DNA of 64,000 nt from Bernardetiaceae bacterium (GCA_025057115.1 JANWWZ010000002.1:248001-312000); one strand, 5' to 3'. Shown: positions 18,470-27,550, counted from the first letter of the stretch. Numbers and translations are program-made. The notes: a model not told the origin generated them from the letters alone.

Positions 18470-19774
18470 CTACACATCTTCGCGAAGTAAGGCGTCGGAA
18501 CTGGCATTGGTAGCCTTATTAATGGCTTTGAGGAGGATGCCACACACCTGTCGGATTTCTTCTTTGCTGATAGTCAAAGGTGGAGCAATCCGCATGGCAT
18601 TATCGCAGTACAAAAACCAGTCTGTAATAACTCCGTAAGAGATAGCTTTATCAATTACGGCTTTGGTTACTTGAGCAGATTCAAACTCAACTGCTATCAT
18701 GAGCCCTGCACTGCGAATGCTTTTAATGCGAGGGTGAATCAACAATTTTTTAAATAATTCGGCTTTTCGCAAGGCGCGCTCGGGCAATTTATTGCGAAGA
18801 ATTACTCCTACAGTAGCACAAGCAGCGGCACAGGAAACGGGATGCCCTCCAAAAGTAGTAATATGACCTAAAATGGGGTTACTCTTGAGCACTTCCATGA
18901 TGTGTTTGGGAGCAATAAAAGCGCCGATGGGCATACCGCCTCCCATTCCTTTGGCACTTACTAAAATATCTGGTACGATATCATAATGCTCAAAAGCCCA
19001 AAACTTGCCTGTTCTTCCAAAACCGCACTGAATCTCGTCTAAGATGAGCAAAGCCCCTGTTTGCGTACATCGCTGGCGCAGGGCTTGCATATAGGATTTG
19101 TCAGGGATCCGCACCCCTGCTTCTCCTTGAATTGTTTCGATGACTACAGCGGCTGTTTTTTGAGTAATAAGCTCTAAATCAGAGGGTTCGTTAAAGCGGA
19201 TATGCCGCACATCCGGCAGCAACGGCCTATAAGCAGTTTTGAACTTTTCACTACCACTGATGCTAAGAGCTCCTTGTGTAGAGCCGTGATAAGCATTCAA
19301 ACAGCTAATCAATTCAGTTCGTCCCGTGTAGCGCTTTGCTAACTTCATAGCTCCTTCTATGGCTTCGCTCCCTGAATTGACAAAGTAGAAATTGTTCAGC
19401 GAAGCAGGTAAGGTAAGCATAAGCCTTCGGGCAAGTTCTACTTGAGGAAGTTGGACATACTCTCCGTATACCATCAAATGCAAGTATTTGCGCAATTGTT
19501 TTTTGATGGCTTTAACAACTGCTGGATGCCGATGTCCGATGTTACTCACTCCGATGCCAGAAATCAAGTCAAAATAGCGTCGCCCTTGTTGATCAATTAG
19601 ATAGATGCCTTCTGCTTGTTTGATTTCAAGCAGCAGAGGAGAGTCAGTAGTTTGGGCTAAGTGATTGAGAAAAAGCTCTCTAGCAGTGAGATGTTGCTTT
19701 GTAGGAGGCATGACCAAATCGGTATCTTTAGTTTGTCTTTTGGTAGGTGGCTTCATATTAAAAAATGACACCAT
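18470..19774 (-). CDS. Class III aminotransferase (acetylornithine/ornithine type)
   Basis: This PLP enzyme of 412-434 residues has all class III features: VNSGSEAIEGAMKLAKRYTG, NAYHGSTQGALS, LILDEIQCGFGRTG and the PLP lysine in V-S-A-K-G-M-G-G-G-M-P. It transfers an amino group between an omega- or gamma-amino donor and 2-oxoglutarate; acetylornithine, ornithine and 4-aminobutyrate are possible substrates. No arginine genes flank it. The start is uncertain: ATGs occur at 19774, 19756 and 19711, and the last (MPPTKQHLTARELF) best fits the usual family N-terminus. A -7-like TAATTTTG (minus strand, 19800-19807) lies just upstream. Confidence 0.86.
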   Translation of the reverse strand: MVSFFNMKPPTKRQTKDTDLVMPPTKQHLTARELFLNHLAQTTDSPLLLEIKQAEGIYLIDQQGRRYFDLISGIGVSNIGHRHPAVVKAIKKQLRKYLHLMVYGEYVQLPQVELARRLMLTLPASLNNFYFVNSGSEAIEGAMKLAKRYTGRTELISCLNAYHGSTQGALSISGSEKFKTAYRPLLPDVRHIRFNEPSDLELITQKTAAVVIETIQGEAGVRIPDKSYMQALRQRCTQTGALLILDEIQCGFGRTGKFWAFEHYDIVPDILVSAKGMGGGMPIGAFIAPKHIMEVLKSNPILGHITTFGGHPVSCAAACATVGVILRNKLPERALRKAELFKKLLIHPRIKSIRSAGLMIAVEFESAQVTKAVIDKAISYGVITDWFLYCDNAMRIAPPLTISKEEIRQVCGILLKAINKATNASSDALLREDV

Positions 19775-19861
19775 TGAGTAAATTGTGATGATTTTAACGC
19801 AAAATTAACATAGCGCTTACATAATACGACTAAACCGAAAAGCGCAAGTGCGAAATTTAAT

Positions 19862-20722
19862 ATGAAAAGCATGCTGCTGATAGCTGATAGTGGAGCCTCT
19901 AAAACTTCTTGGCGGTTAGCGTTGCCTAGCGGAGAAGTAATTCAGGCTCATACTCAAGGCATTCATCCTTATTTTGCCGATAAAACAATGCTGCTGACTC
20001 ATTTGCGGGAAACCTTGTTGCCACAACTTAATACAAACCGTTTTCAGGGAAAGATTTACTTCTATGGCACTGGTTGCAGTACACAAGCTAACCAACAATG
20101 GGTGAGAGAACTGCTTGGCAACATTTTTCCAACTGCAGAAATTGTTGTAGAAACTGATATGCTAGGGGCTGCCCGTGCTCTTTGTGCTCACCTTCCGGGC
20201 ATTGCTTGCATTTTAGGCACGGGCTCGCACGCGGCTCTTTACGATGGCAAACAAATCATTCATTACGCTACCAATTTGGGCTTCTGGTTAGGAGACGAAG
20301 GCAGCGGTGCATACTTAGGAAAACTCTTGGTTACTCAATACCTCAATCAAGAACTTCCTCCTGATTTGCACCAGCTTTTTGAAGAACGTTACCCACTTAC
20401 GCCTCAAGAGGTACTTTACCATGCCTATCAACAACCTATGCCAGCGCGATATTTTGCTACCTTTTCCCAGTTTCTACACCAATACTTACAACACCCTTAT
20501 GTTTACCAGATGGTCTGGCAGAGCTTCAGCAAATTTCTGGATAAGCGAGTGCTCAAGTTGCCGCAAGCTACCTCCTTGCCCATTCATTGCACGGGAAGCA
20601 TTGCATTTTACTATGCCGATATACTGAGAGAAGTAGCTGCTGCTAAAGGGTTGGCTTTGCAGCAGATCACTAAGGAGCCTATTGAAGAGCTGTTGCTGTA
20701 TCACGTGCAGCGTTGGTATTAG
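19862..20722 (+). CDS. BadF/BadG-type ATPase, probable N-acetylglucosamine kinase
   Basis: The 286-residue protein has the actin/hexokinase-like ATPase fold. The phosphate-1 loop is ADSGASKTSW, a central segment ILGTGSHAALYDG and L-G-D-E-G-S-G-A-Y-L-G are the diagnostic BadF motifs, and CTGSIAFYY is the adenosine loop. Bacteroidota and animal members phosphorylate N-acetylglucosamine and related amino sugars, which would fit amino-sugar or peptidoglycan recycling; no murQ or nag genes are near. It is divergent from the aminotransferase gene, with 87 bases between them holding both promoters. Confidence 0.83.
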   Translation: MKSMLLIADSGASKTSWRLALPSGEVIQAHTQGIHPYFADKTMLLTHLRETLLPQLNTNRFQGKIYFYGTGCSTQANQQWVRELLGNIFPTAEIVVETDMLGAARALCAHLPGIACILGTGSHAALYDGKQIIHYATNLGFWLGDEGSGAYLGKLLVTQYLNQELPPDLHQLFEERYPLTPQEVLYHAYQQPMPARYFATFSQFLHQYLQHPYVYQMVWQSFSKFLDKRVLKLPQATSLPIHCTGSIAFYYADILREVAAAKGLALQQITKEPIEELLLYHVQRWY

Positions 20723-20744
20723 CGCAAACCCCTTTTTTCTGTAG

Positions 20745-21806
20745 CTATTTTTCTACTAATCCATAAAAGTTGCCTAAGGCATTTCGCTTGGCAGGTAACC
20801 AGTCTCCCACGCTTTTGCTTTGCCAAAATTGGAAACTCACTTCTTGGTGATACTCTTTTCCTTTCTTATCCTTTAACACGAGGCGATAAACTTCTGTGCG
20901 CTTTCCTTGGCGCCAATTGCTTCCCGGCAAGGTTTCTTGAGGAAAGTAGGGCTTTTTATCATTGCCAGAAGCCTTCGCAGTGTGGTCCACAGTCCAGCGA
21001 TAGATTTGATATTTATACCTAGTTTTGTATACTGGCACTTGCCGATAAATAGGCTCTTGATAAGTTTCTGTGCGGTTTTCATAAACAGGTTGATCGCAAT
21101 AGAGGTCCTCAAAGTAACCGTTGCCCAAGTTTTTTTTGCCACACTTGACCCTTTTGGTACCTGTTTGAACGCGTACAGTGCGCGTTTTAGTTTGATAGCC
21201 AACAATTACTTGATCGTAGTGGTGTACTGCTTGCCATTGCGCAATTAGGTTAGCATTGACAGGCAGTTCCCAGCTTTCTTCTGTAAAAAGGCGATTCTCT
21301 TCAATGTCCACTGTTCGCTCCCATTGATGTTCTACTACTTGAACTTCAAACTTTTGAGGGCGCAACATTACCCACAAACCAGTTGCAACTACTATTGCAA
21401 AAGCACTTACCACCAGCCAATATTTTCGCCTGTCTCTGGCTTTGTTATCAGCAGGATTGGCGCGCTGAGATTCTTCAGGGACACTTGAAACAGTAGAAGA
21501 AGAACTCTGATAGTAAATAACCTTTTCTTGGCGGGCAACATCTTGGTCAGTGCGTTGGTTGCCACAAGATTTGCAAAATTCTTCTGTGGCTTTGTTGTCT
21601 GCACCGCAGTAGTCGCAGTGCCAGTCTGCCCCAGCTTTGGCTTGGCGCAGTTTATCAGCTTGGGTTACTTCTTCTGCATCGTCGGGCAGATAGAACTCCA
21701 CTTCTTTGCTGCGAGGAGCACCGCAGCCCGCACAATGCGTTTCTGGACCTGGATTGCCCTTCAACCCACAAACTGGACAATCCCATCTGCCCATGCGAAT
21801 AGCCAT
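20745..21806 (-). CDS. Membrane protein with two N-terminal zinc ribbons
   Basis: The 353-residue protein begins with two short zinc fingers: Cys10-Cys13-Cys25-Cys28 and Cys64-Cys67-Cys78-Cys81, each of CxxC...CxxC type, with W-D-C and W-H-C starts like RanBP2 or rubredoxin-like knuckles. A Ser-rich linker follows, then a single membrane helix at about 129-147, and a 200-residue domain presumably outside the cytoplasm. That domain contains repeated Tyr-x-Tyr/Thr strands and a CGKKNLGNGYFEDLYC loop. Members of this broad family have no assigned function. An alternative start ATG is at codon 5. It is convergent with the BadF gene. Confidence 0.75.
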   Translation of the reverse strand: MAIRMGRWDCPVCGLKGNPGPETHCAGCGAPRSKEVEFYLPDDAEEVTQADKLRQAKAGADWHCDYCGADNKATEEFCKSCGNQRTDQDVARQEKVIYYQSSSSTVSSVPEESQRANPADNKARDRRKYWLVVSAFAIVVATGLWVMLRPQKFEVQVVEHQWERTVDIEENRLFTEESWELPVNANLIAQWQAVHHYDQVIVGYQTKTRTVRVQTGTKRVKCGKKNLGNGYFEDLYCDQPVYENRTETYQEPIYRQVPVYKTRYKYQIYRWTVDHTAKASGNDKKPYFPQETLPGSNWRQGKRTEVYRLVLKDKKGKEYHQEVSFQFWQSKSVGDWLPAKRNALGNFYGLVEK

Positions 21807-21880
21807 AATAAGTGCGGATTTTTACAAGGATAATTTAGCTTTTTGGCTGCGAAAAAATGCCGGTGAAAAGCTAAATTTAA

Positions 21881-21910
21881 AAAAACAAAAACCTGCCTTT
21901 TGAGGCAGGT
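21881..21910 (-). terminator. Intrinsic terminator for tRNA-Arg
   Basis: Read on the minus strand, a 7-bp GC-rich stem (ACCTGCC/GGCAGGT, loop of 6) is followed by TTTTTGTTTTTTT. It lies 17 bases after the tRNA 3' end. Confidence 0.85.
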
Positions 21911-21926
21911 ACTGCTAGGAAGGATG

Positions 21927-22000
21927 TGTTTTCGGCAGGACTCGAACCTGCAACCTTCTGATCCGTAGTCAGATGCTCTATCCAATTGAGCTACGAAAAC
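21927..22000 (-). tRNA. tRNA-Arg (anticodon ACG)
   Basis: Minus strand, 74 nt including the discriminator A. The acceptor stem GTTTTCG pairs with CGAAAAC; the D arm, the anticodon stem TCTGA/TCAGA with loop CTACGGA, and the T arm GCAGG-TTCGAGT-CCTGC are all complete. The anticodon is ACG, whose first base is normally deaminated to inosine to read CGU, CGC and CGA. CCA is not encoded. The gene has its own consensus promoter and terminator. Confidence 0.96.
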
Positions 22001-22013
22001 AACTTACGGGCTG

Positions 22014-22044
22014 CAAATGTAGTAATTAGGATGTTTTTTGCAAA
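22014..22044 (-). promoter_or_regulatory. Bacteroidota-type promoter of tRNA-Arg
   Basis: On the minus strand TTTG (22041-22044) is followed after exactly 19 bases by TACATTTG (22014-22021), a perfect match to TTTG-N19-21-TANNTTTG used by the Bacteroidota primary sigma factor. Transcription would begin a few bases before the tRNA 5' end at 22000. Confidence 0.8.
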
Positions 22045-22111
22045 GTTTTACGCTACTTTTTAAGCATTTCCTCGGGTTAGACAGAGGTTAGTTGCACAAA
22101 TTTGGAGGATA

Positions 22112-23233
22112 ATGGCTGCTGTTTATTTTCACATTCCCTTTTGTAGACGTGCTTGCTACTATTGCGATTTTCACTTTAGCACAGGATTGAAAAACATGCC
22201 CGCCATGACCCAAGCCATGCTAAAAGAAATAGTGCTTCGGGCAGCAGAGCGTACTACCCCAGCTTCTAGCGTGTACTTTGGCGGAGGAACTCCTTCCCTA
22301 CTGCCTACTGCCGACATAGTGAATTTTCTGACCCAAACTGACTCAACTTTTGGCATTGATCCTCAAGCAGAAATAACCTTAGAAGCCAATCCTGAAGACC
22401 TTACCCCTGAAAAGCTACAAGAGCTTAAACACGCTGGGATTAACCGTTTAAGCATTGGTATCCAGAGCTTTGAAGAGGCGCATTTACAGAGGATGAACCG
22501 CACTCATAGCCCTCAACGGGCTTATCAAGCCGTAAAGCAAGCCCAGAAAATCGGCTTTGAAAACATCAGCATCGATCTAATGTACGGATTGCCGCAAAGC
22601 TCCTTATCAACTTGGAAACAAGACCTGCAAAAAGCACTTTCATTAGGCGTACCTCATATTTCCGCCTATTGCCTAACGATAGAAGACCGAACAGTATTCG
22701 GCAACTGGGTCAAAAAAGGAAAAATAAAGCCTGCAGAAGAGGAGCTTGCTGCCCAGCAGTTTGAAGTAATGGCAGAAATTCTTACAGCGGCTGGCTACGA
22801 ACATTACGAGATTTCTAATTTCGCCTTGCCCAATTATTACTCCCGACATAATACCAACTACTGGAAAAAGGGAACTTACATCGGCATTGGTCCTTCAGCC
22901 CATAGCTACAACGGAAAAGAGCGCAGTTACAATCTTGCTCATAATGCCCATTACATCAAAGCTATCCAAGCAGGGAAACGACCCGCGACTGTAGAAATTC
23001 TCTCCCAGCGCGACCACATCAATGAATATCTACTCACTTCGTTGCGCACTCAGTGGGGGTGCAATATCCAATGGCTAAAGCAAACTTATCACTATGACCT
23101 CATGGCATCGCAAGGAGCGTATATTCAACAACTCCTTGAGCAGGGATATGCAATTGTTCGCCAACAACACCTTATATTAACGCTAAAAGGCAAATTACTG
23201 GCAGATAGTATCACTTTGAGGCTTTTTCTTTAG
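22112..23233 (+). CDS. hemW: Radical SAM heme chaperone HemW
   Basis: The 373-residue protein has the radical SAM cysteines at 11, 15 and 18 in CRRACYYCDF. The C-D-F ending, in place of C-x-C, separates HemW from true oxygen-independent coproporphyrinogen oxidases. HemW binds heme and is thought to insert it into respiratory proteins; it does not oxidise coproporphyrinogen. YFGGGTPSLL, EANPEDLT and R-L-S-I-G-I-Q-S-F are the usual family motifs. Unusually for this window a good Shine-Dalgarno (GGAGG) lies 4 bases before the ATG. The gene end overlaps the end of the convergent ABC ATPase gene by 4 bases. Confidence 0.92.
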   Translation: MAAVYFHIPFCRRACYYCDFHFSTGLKNMPAMTQAMLKEIVLRAAERTTPASSVYFGGGTPSLLPTADIVNFLTQTDSTFGIDPQAEITLEANPEDLTPEKLQELKHAGINRLSIGIQSFEEAHLQRMNRTHSPQRAYQAVKQAQKIGFENISIDLMYGLPQSSLSTWKQDLQKALSLGVPHISAYCLTIEDRTVFGNWVKKGKIKPAEEELAAQQFEVMAEILTAAGYEHYEISNFALPNYYSRHNTNYWKKGTYIGIGPSAHSYNGKERSYNLAHNAHYIKAIQAGKRPATVEILSQRDHINEYLLTSLRTQWGCNIQWLKQTYHYDLMASQGAYIQQLLEQGYAIVRQQHLILTLKGKLLADSITLRLFL

Positions 23234-24240
23234 GCTTTTAGTGGATGGGCACGCCGCACCCTTACCCCTACTATAGCACCTGCAGTAGGCACCCTGCCGA
23301 CGTGAAAAACTTTCACTTCATGACCATTTTCCAGCAATACTGTTACTAACCTGTATGCACCTGCAAACTCGCTGTGAATAGCCGTCCCGCGAATAGGCGA
23401 TTCTTTTTCTGTTACTATTGCCATTTCCTCAGGACGAATACAGAATTTGGAATAAGGTTGGTCTAACTCTGGACACCATTCAAGGGGAAGGGCTTCCGTA
23501 GGCAAAATGTTTACCTCACCAGTGGCAGCTGCTACGTACTCGGTATTGGGATAGCGGTAAACTTCTTCTGGAGTTCCCATTTGAAGAATCTTGCCTTTGC
23601 GCATTACAATTAGCTTATCAGCAACAGCAAGAGCGTGAGACGGTTCATGAGTTACTAGCACAACAGTGATTTGATCGCGCAGGATGATTTTTTTCAAATC
23701 GCGGCGCAAGCTACGGCGCATGGGATAATCCATCTGACTAAAAGGCTCATCCATCAGCAATAAACGCGGATAGGAAGCTAGTGCACGGGCAATGGCAATG
23801 CGCTGTCGCTCCCCTCCTGAAAGTTGTGCGGGCATCTTTTTTTCAATACCAGGCAAGCGCATTAACTCCAGCAATTCTTGGATGCGAGTTTGTTGGCGCT
23901 CAAAAGGCAAGGAAAGAATGGGATAAGAAAGATTATCTGCTACGTTCATTCTGTTGAAAAGCCCAAAATCTTGCTGAATTAGTGCTACCCGTGCATCGCC
24001 TGGAACGAGTTTTTGCCTCAGATCAGGCACAGGGCGTCCATCAAGCCACACATAACCGCTGTCAGGACTTTCCAAGCCTGCCATAATGCGCAACAAAGTT
24101 GTCTTCCCTGCACCGCTTTCTCCCAAAATGGCAATAATTTCCCCTTGATTGGCTGTAAAAGACACATCGGACAAAGCAGGCATTGTTTGACCTGGATAGC
24201 GCTTGCTCACCTTTTCCACTTCCAAAAAACTCAGTAACAT
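23230..24240 (-). CDS. ABC transporter ATPase with C-terminal TOBE-like domain
   Basis: The 336-residue protein is a complete nucleotide-binding domain: Walker A GESGAGKTT, signature LSGGERQRIAIARAL, Walker B LLLMDEPFSQMD and an H-loop histidine in VTHEPSHALAVADKL. The last 90 residues (C-I-R-P-E-E onward) form a TOBE-like regulatory domain as in the PotA/FbpC/ModC group, so it resembles ATPases of iron or polyamine importers. No permease or binding-protein gene is adjacent. The gene starts 10 bases after the dicarboxylate symporter gene and must share its transcript. What it energises is unknown. Confidence 0.85.
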   Translation of the reverse strand: MLLSFLEVEKVSKRYPGQTMPALSDVSFTANQGEIIAILGESGAGKTTLLRIMAGLESPDSGYVWLDGRPVPDLRQKLVPGDARVALIQQDFGLFNRMNVADNLSYPILSLPFERQQTRIQELLELMRLPGIEKKMPAQLSGGERQRIAIARALASYPRLLLMDEPFSQMDYPMRRSLRRDLKKIILRDQITVVLVTHEPSHALAVADKLIVMRKGKILQMGTPEEVYRYPNTEYVAAATGEVNILPTEALPLEWCPELDQPYSKFCIRPEEMAIVTEKESPIRGTAIHSEFAGAYRLVTVLLENGHEVKVFHVGRVPTAGAIVGVRVRRAHPLKA

Positions 24241-24250
24241 TTTTGGGCAA

Positions 24251-25564
24251 TTATTCTTTCTCCACAGGATTTACAGGCTCAAATTGGGCTTCAGTGGCAG
24301 TAATTAACGTGGCTACTGTGATATCTCCTGTCACGTTTACTACTGTGCGTGCCATGTCTAAAATTCTATCTACCGCTACAATAAGAGCAATGCCTTCCGA
24401 GGGCACTTGAATGGCTTCCAGAACAATAATCAACATGACCATGCCAGAGCCAGGGACCCCTGCTGAGCCAATAGAAGCCAAAGTAGCAGTTAATAAGATC
24501 ATCAACTGGTCGCTAATGGAAAGCTCAATGCCTAATGCTTGAGCAATAAACACCGCTGCAACGGCTTGATAAAGACTAGTGCCATCCATGTTGATAGTAG
24601 CCCCTAGAGGTAGCACAAAGCTGGTGATTTCTTCCGGAATGCCTAGACCTTCTCGGCAGCGCTTCATAGTTACAGGAAGGGTTGCATTGCTAGAACTGGT
24701 GCTAAATCCCACTAGCTGGGCAGCGCGGATAGCGCGGAAAAATTGCAGGTATTTAATTTTAGCTACCCAGCGAAAAAGAAGGGGATAGAACGCATAGGTG
24801 TGTATAAAAAGCCCTACCAACACGCAACCTGCATACCAACCCAATCCACTGAGCAAGTGCACTGCTTGCGAAATATCCTCGCCAGCAATTTCTACAATGA
24901 GCGAACCTATCAAAGCAAACACACCTGCAGGGGCAAGTATCATGATAAAATCCACAATTTGAATAATAGCATCATTGAGCGCATCAAAAAAATGAACTAG
25001 CGTGCTGCGTTTTTCGGGTGCAATTTTGATGAGAGAAACGCCCATTATCACCGCAAAGAATACTACTTGCAGCATGCGGGTATTATCAGCAGCAGCGGCA
25101 GTAACGTTATCAGGAAACACATCTATCAAAGGTTGCAAAATGGGGCGTTCTTTAAGCTGTTCCACTGCTTTGTTATTTCCAGAGGTTTTATCTGCATACA
25201 TGGTCATCAATTGTTGGCGAGTACTTGCAGGGAGCCGTTCTCCAGGCTTGACTAAATTGGCAATCGTCAGCCCTAGAGCAATTGCCACCACCGTAGTGCT
25301 TATGTAAATGGCAATGGTCTTCCCCCCAATGCGCGACAATTTGCGAATGTCATGCAAACTGGCCACGCCTACAATTAAAGAAGCTAGCACAAGAGGCGCT
25401 GCTACCATCTTGAGCAGGGTAACAAAAATGACTCCTAAAGGCTTAATAAATTCTCCAGTGAAAGACTTGGGCAGTTGTAGCCATGCACTTATGAGCCCCC
25501 ATAATAGCCCTAAAAAAAGTCCTATCAGGATTTGTGCGTAGAGAGGTAGTTTTTTCCTTTTCAT
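24251..25564 (-). CDS. Dicarboxylate/amino acid:cation symporter (DAACS family)
   Basis: The 437-residue inner-membrane protein is of the glutamate transporter family (GltP, DctA, GltPh). About eight helices and two re-entrant hairpins are expected; visible signatures are the serine-rich HP1 tip SSSNATLPVT, the substrate and cation motif PLGATINMDGTSLYQ and the HP2 segment AGVPGSG. The helix-8 residues VAVDRILDMARTVVNVTGD are intact, and an Arg there (DMART) is often taken to mark selectivity for acidic amino acids. It takes up glutamate, aspartate or C4-dicarboxylates with protons or sodium. It is the first gene of a two-gene unit with an ABC ATPase. Confidence 0.92.
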   Translation of the reverse strand: MKRKKLPLYAQILIGLFLGLLWGLISAWLQLPKSFTGEFIKPLGVIFVTLLKMVAAPLVLASLIVGVASLHDIRKLSRIGGKTIAIYISTTVVAIALGLTIANLVKPGERLPASTRQQLMTMYADKTSGNNKAVEQLKERPILQPLIDVFPDNVTAAAADNTRMLQVVFFAVIMGVSLIKIAPEKRSTLVHFFDALNDAIIQIVDFIMILAPAGVFALIGSLIVEIAGEDISQAVHLLSGLGWYAGCVLVGLFIHTYAFYPLLFRWVAKIKYLQFFRAIRAAQLVGFSTSSSNATLPVTMKRCREGLGIPEEITSFVLPLGATINMDGTSLYQAVAAVFIAQALGIELSISDQLMILLTATLASIGSAGVPGSGMVMLIIVLEAIQVPSEGIALIVAVDRILDMARTVVNVTGDITVATLITATEAQFEPVNPVEKE

Positions 25565-25660
25565 TTAGCTAACTAGCCAAGCAATTAGATCAGCTTGCAA
25601 TTTGCAGTAAATTTTTCAAATTCTCAGCTCTCGCCGTTGCATCTAAGAATGCAGCAGAAA

Positions 25661-25704
25661 GCAGGCTTGCCTTACAGCGAGTCTTTATATTAATACAAGC
25701 CTGC
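25661..25704. repeat. Inverted repeat between divergent transporter genes
   Basis: GCAGGCTTG at 25661-25669 is repeated inverted as CAAGCCTGC at 25696-25704, separated by 26 bases. It lies about 70 bases upstream of the SulP promoter and about 100 bases upstream of the symporter start, so it could be an operator or a fold-back. No T-run follows that would make it a terminator. Confidence 0.4.
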
Positions 25705-25776
25705 CTTTATTGGCCGTTGCCTTTTCTTCATGATAAACGAAAAAACATCTGCCATGAGGATTTTCAATTTTTCTTG

Positions 25777-25809
25777 TTTGGCTTGTTGCTAAAGGAGACC
25801 GTACATTTG
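25777..25809 (+). promoter_or_regulatory. Bacteroidota-type promoter of the SulP gene
   Basis: TTTG at 25777-25780 is followed after 21 bases by TACATTTG at 25802-25809, a perfect match to the phylum consensus. The ATG is only 25 bases further, so the leader would be short (about 15-20 nt). Confidence 0.72.
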
Positions 25810-25833
25810 TAGCACCAAATTTGACAGCCAGCT

Positions 25834-27429
25834 ATGAAGCGTACAGCAAGTGGCAGCTCATTTCCTTTTGGCGATATCGTTTCTGGCTTTTTAGTGTTTC
25901 TGATTGCCTTACCTCTTTCGCTGGGTATTTCGGTAGCTAGTGGATTTCCACCACTGGCAGGAATTATTACTGCTATTGTAGGAGGAATGCTGTCTGGTGT
26001 ACTAGCAGGGGCTCCTCTTACCATCAAAGGACCTGCCGCAGGGCTAATAGTGATTGCGGTGGGAACGATAGAAACACTCGCCCCTCTAGGAAATGGATAC
26101 AGATTAGCTTTAGCGGTAATTGCAATATCAGGAGCAATTCAGGTGATATTGGGGCTGTTGAAAGTGGGAAAGTTAAGGGAGTTTTTTCCTCCTACGGTAG
26201 TGCACGGGATGATGGCAGCCATCGGACTGATTATCATTAGCAAGCAAGTACATGTACTGTTGGGAGTGAAGCCTAGTGGAAAAAGTCCGCTGGAATTACT
26301 AGTAGAAATTCCGCAAAGCCTCCTTTTACTTAACCCCAAGGCTGTATTAATAGGAGGAGTGAGTCTGCTTCTTTTAATAGGAATGCCCAAGGTAGCTGGC
26401 CAATTGTCCAAAAAAATTCCTTCGCCTTTAGTAGTAGTGATAGTAGCTACCTTACTTGCTCAATGGCTCGAGGTAGGCAAAGAAGGCACTTATCAATTAG
26501 CAGGAAGAACCTATGCCACTGGCAAGGACTTGCTGATTAACTTGCCTGGCAGTTTGCTAAAGGCTATTACTTTCCCAGATTTTTCCCACGTTTTTAGTTT
26601 TTCTTCCTGGAAATACATCATTATGTTTGCCCTTGTAGGCAGCCTTGAGTCGCTATTGACTGTAGAGGCTATCGACCAAATTGATCCTCATCGGCGCCAA
26701 TCCAATCCTGATAAAGATTTAGTAGCCATAGGGGTAGGGAACCTGGTATGCGGACTCATAGGAGGTCTTCCTATGATTTCCGAAGTGGTGCGCAGTTCGG
26801 CTAACCTCAATAACGGAGCCCAAACTCGCTGGGCAAATTGGTTTCATGGACTGTTTTTGCTTTTATTTGTAGCGTTTTTTCCCCATTGGATTGGTCAAAT
26901 TCCCCTGGCAGCTTTAGCAGCCATCTTAGTGCATGTCGGATACCGTTTAGCTTCTCCCAAACAGTTTAAGCACATCTGGCAAATAGGAAAAGAACAAATG
27001 GTTGTTTTTGTTACTACGATTGTGGTAACCCTCTCCACTGATTTGCTCATTGGGGTTGCTTCGGGCATTGTTGTCAAATGGGCAATTTTGTGGATATATG
27101 GCGCTTCTCCTGCCAGCGCTTTCAAAAGCTATCTTTCAATAAAGCAAATTGCGCAAGATGTGTTTTACGTAGGCGTTGGCAACGATGCAATTTTTTCTAA
27201 CTTCCTCTCGTTCAAGAAACAGTTTGGGCAAATTCCTCAAGGTCAACAAGTGGTGATCGACTTTTCCAAAGCACCCATAGTGGATTGCACTTTCATGGAG
27301 CGCCTCTACCAGCTACAACATGCGTATGCCAACACTGGAGGAAAAATCCAAATCACTGGGCTTGAGCAACATGCACCTTTTTCCGCCCATCCCCTTTCAG
27401 GACGGCGCCGCACTACTTCCATCGTCTGA
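25834..27429 (+). CDS. SulP-family inorganic anion transporter
   Basis: The 531-residue protein has a membrane domain with about 12-14 helices and a cytoplasmic STAS domain (about 440-520, with V-V-I-D-F-S-K-A-P-I-V-D). The N-terminal part has the SulP signatures PLSLGISVASG, GGMLSGVLAGAPLTIKGPAAG and, later, GGLPMISEVVRSSANLNNGA. Bacterial members carry bicarbonate, sulfate or dicarboxylates; this sequence resembles those annotated as bicarbonate or sulfate permeases, but no carbonic anhydrase or sulfate gene is adjacent. A perfect Bacteroidota promoter lies directly upstream. Confidence 0.92.
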   Translation: MKRTASGSSFPFGDIVSGFLVFLIALPLSLGISVASGFPPLAGIITAIVGGMLSGVLAGAPLTIKGPAAGLIVIAVGTIETLAPLGNGYRLALAVIAISGAIQVILGLLKVGKLREFFPPTVVHGMMAAIGLIIISKQVHVLLGVKPSGKSPLELLVEIPQSLLLLNPKAVLIGGVSLLLLIGMPKVAGQLSKKIPSPLVVVIVATLLAQWLEVGKEGTYQLAGRTYATGKDLLINLPGSLLKAITFPDFSHVFSFSSWKYIIMFALVGSLESLLTVEAIDQIDPHRRQSNPDKDLVAIGVGNLVCGLIGGLPMISEVVRSSANLNNGAQTRWANWFHGLFLLLFVAFFPHWIGQIPLAALAAILVHVGYRLASPKQFKHIWQIGKEQMVVFVTTIVVTLSTDLLIGVASGIVVKWAILWIYGASPASAFKSYLSIKQIAQDVFYVGVGNDAIFSNFLSFKKQFGQIPQGQQVVIDFSKAPIVDCTFMERLYQLQHAYANTGGKIQITGLEQHAPFSAHPLSGRRRTTSIV

Positions 27430-27550
27430 ACAAAATCAGGTCACTGTGCCTTTCAACCAACCACGCTGTAGGCAAAACTAAACTTGCGCAGTGCAACACT
27501 TTTTGCTTCATGTTTACACTAATAGTGCACTGCTAATGCCGCTTTCACCT

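Noticed and set aside
27488-27533. Inverted repeat GCAGTGCA...TGCACTGC after the SulP gene
   Set aside because: The stem is only 8 bp with a 30-base loop and lacks a T-run; too weak to call a terminator.
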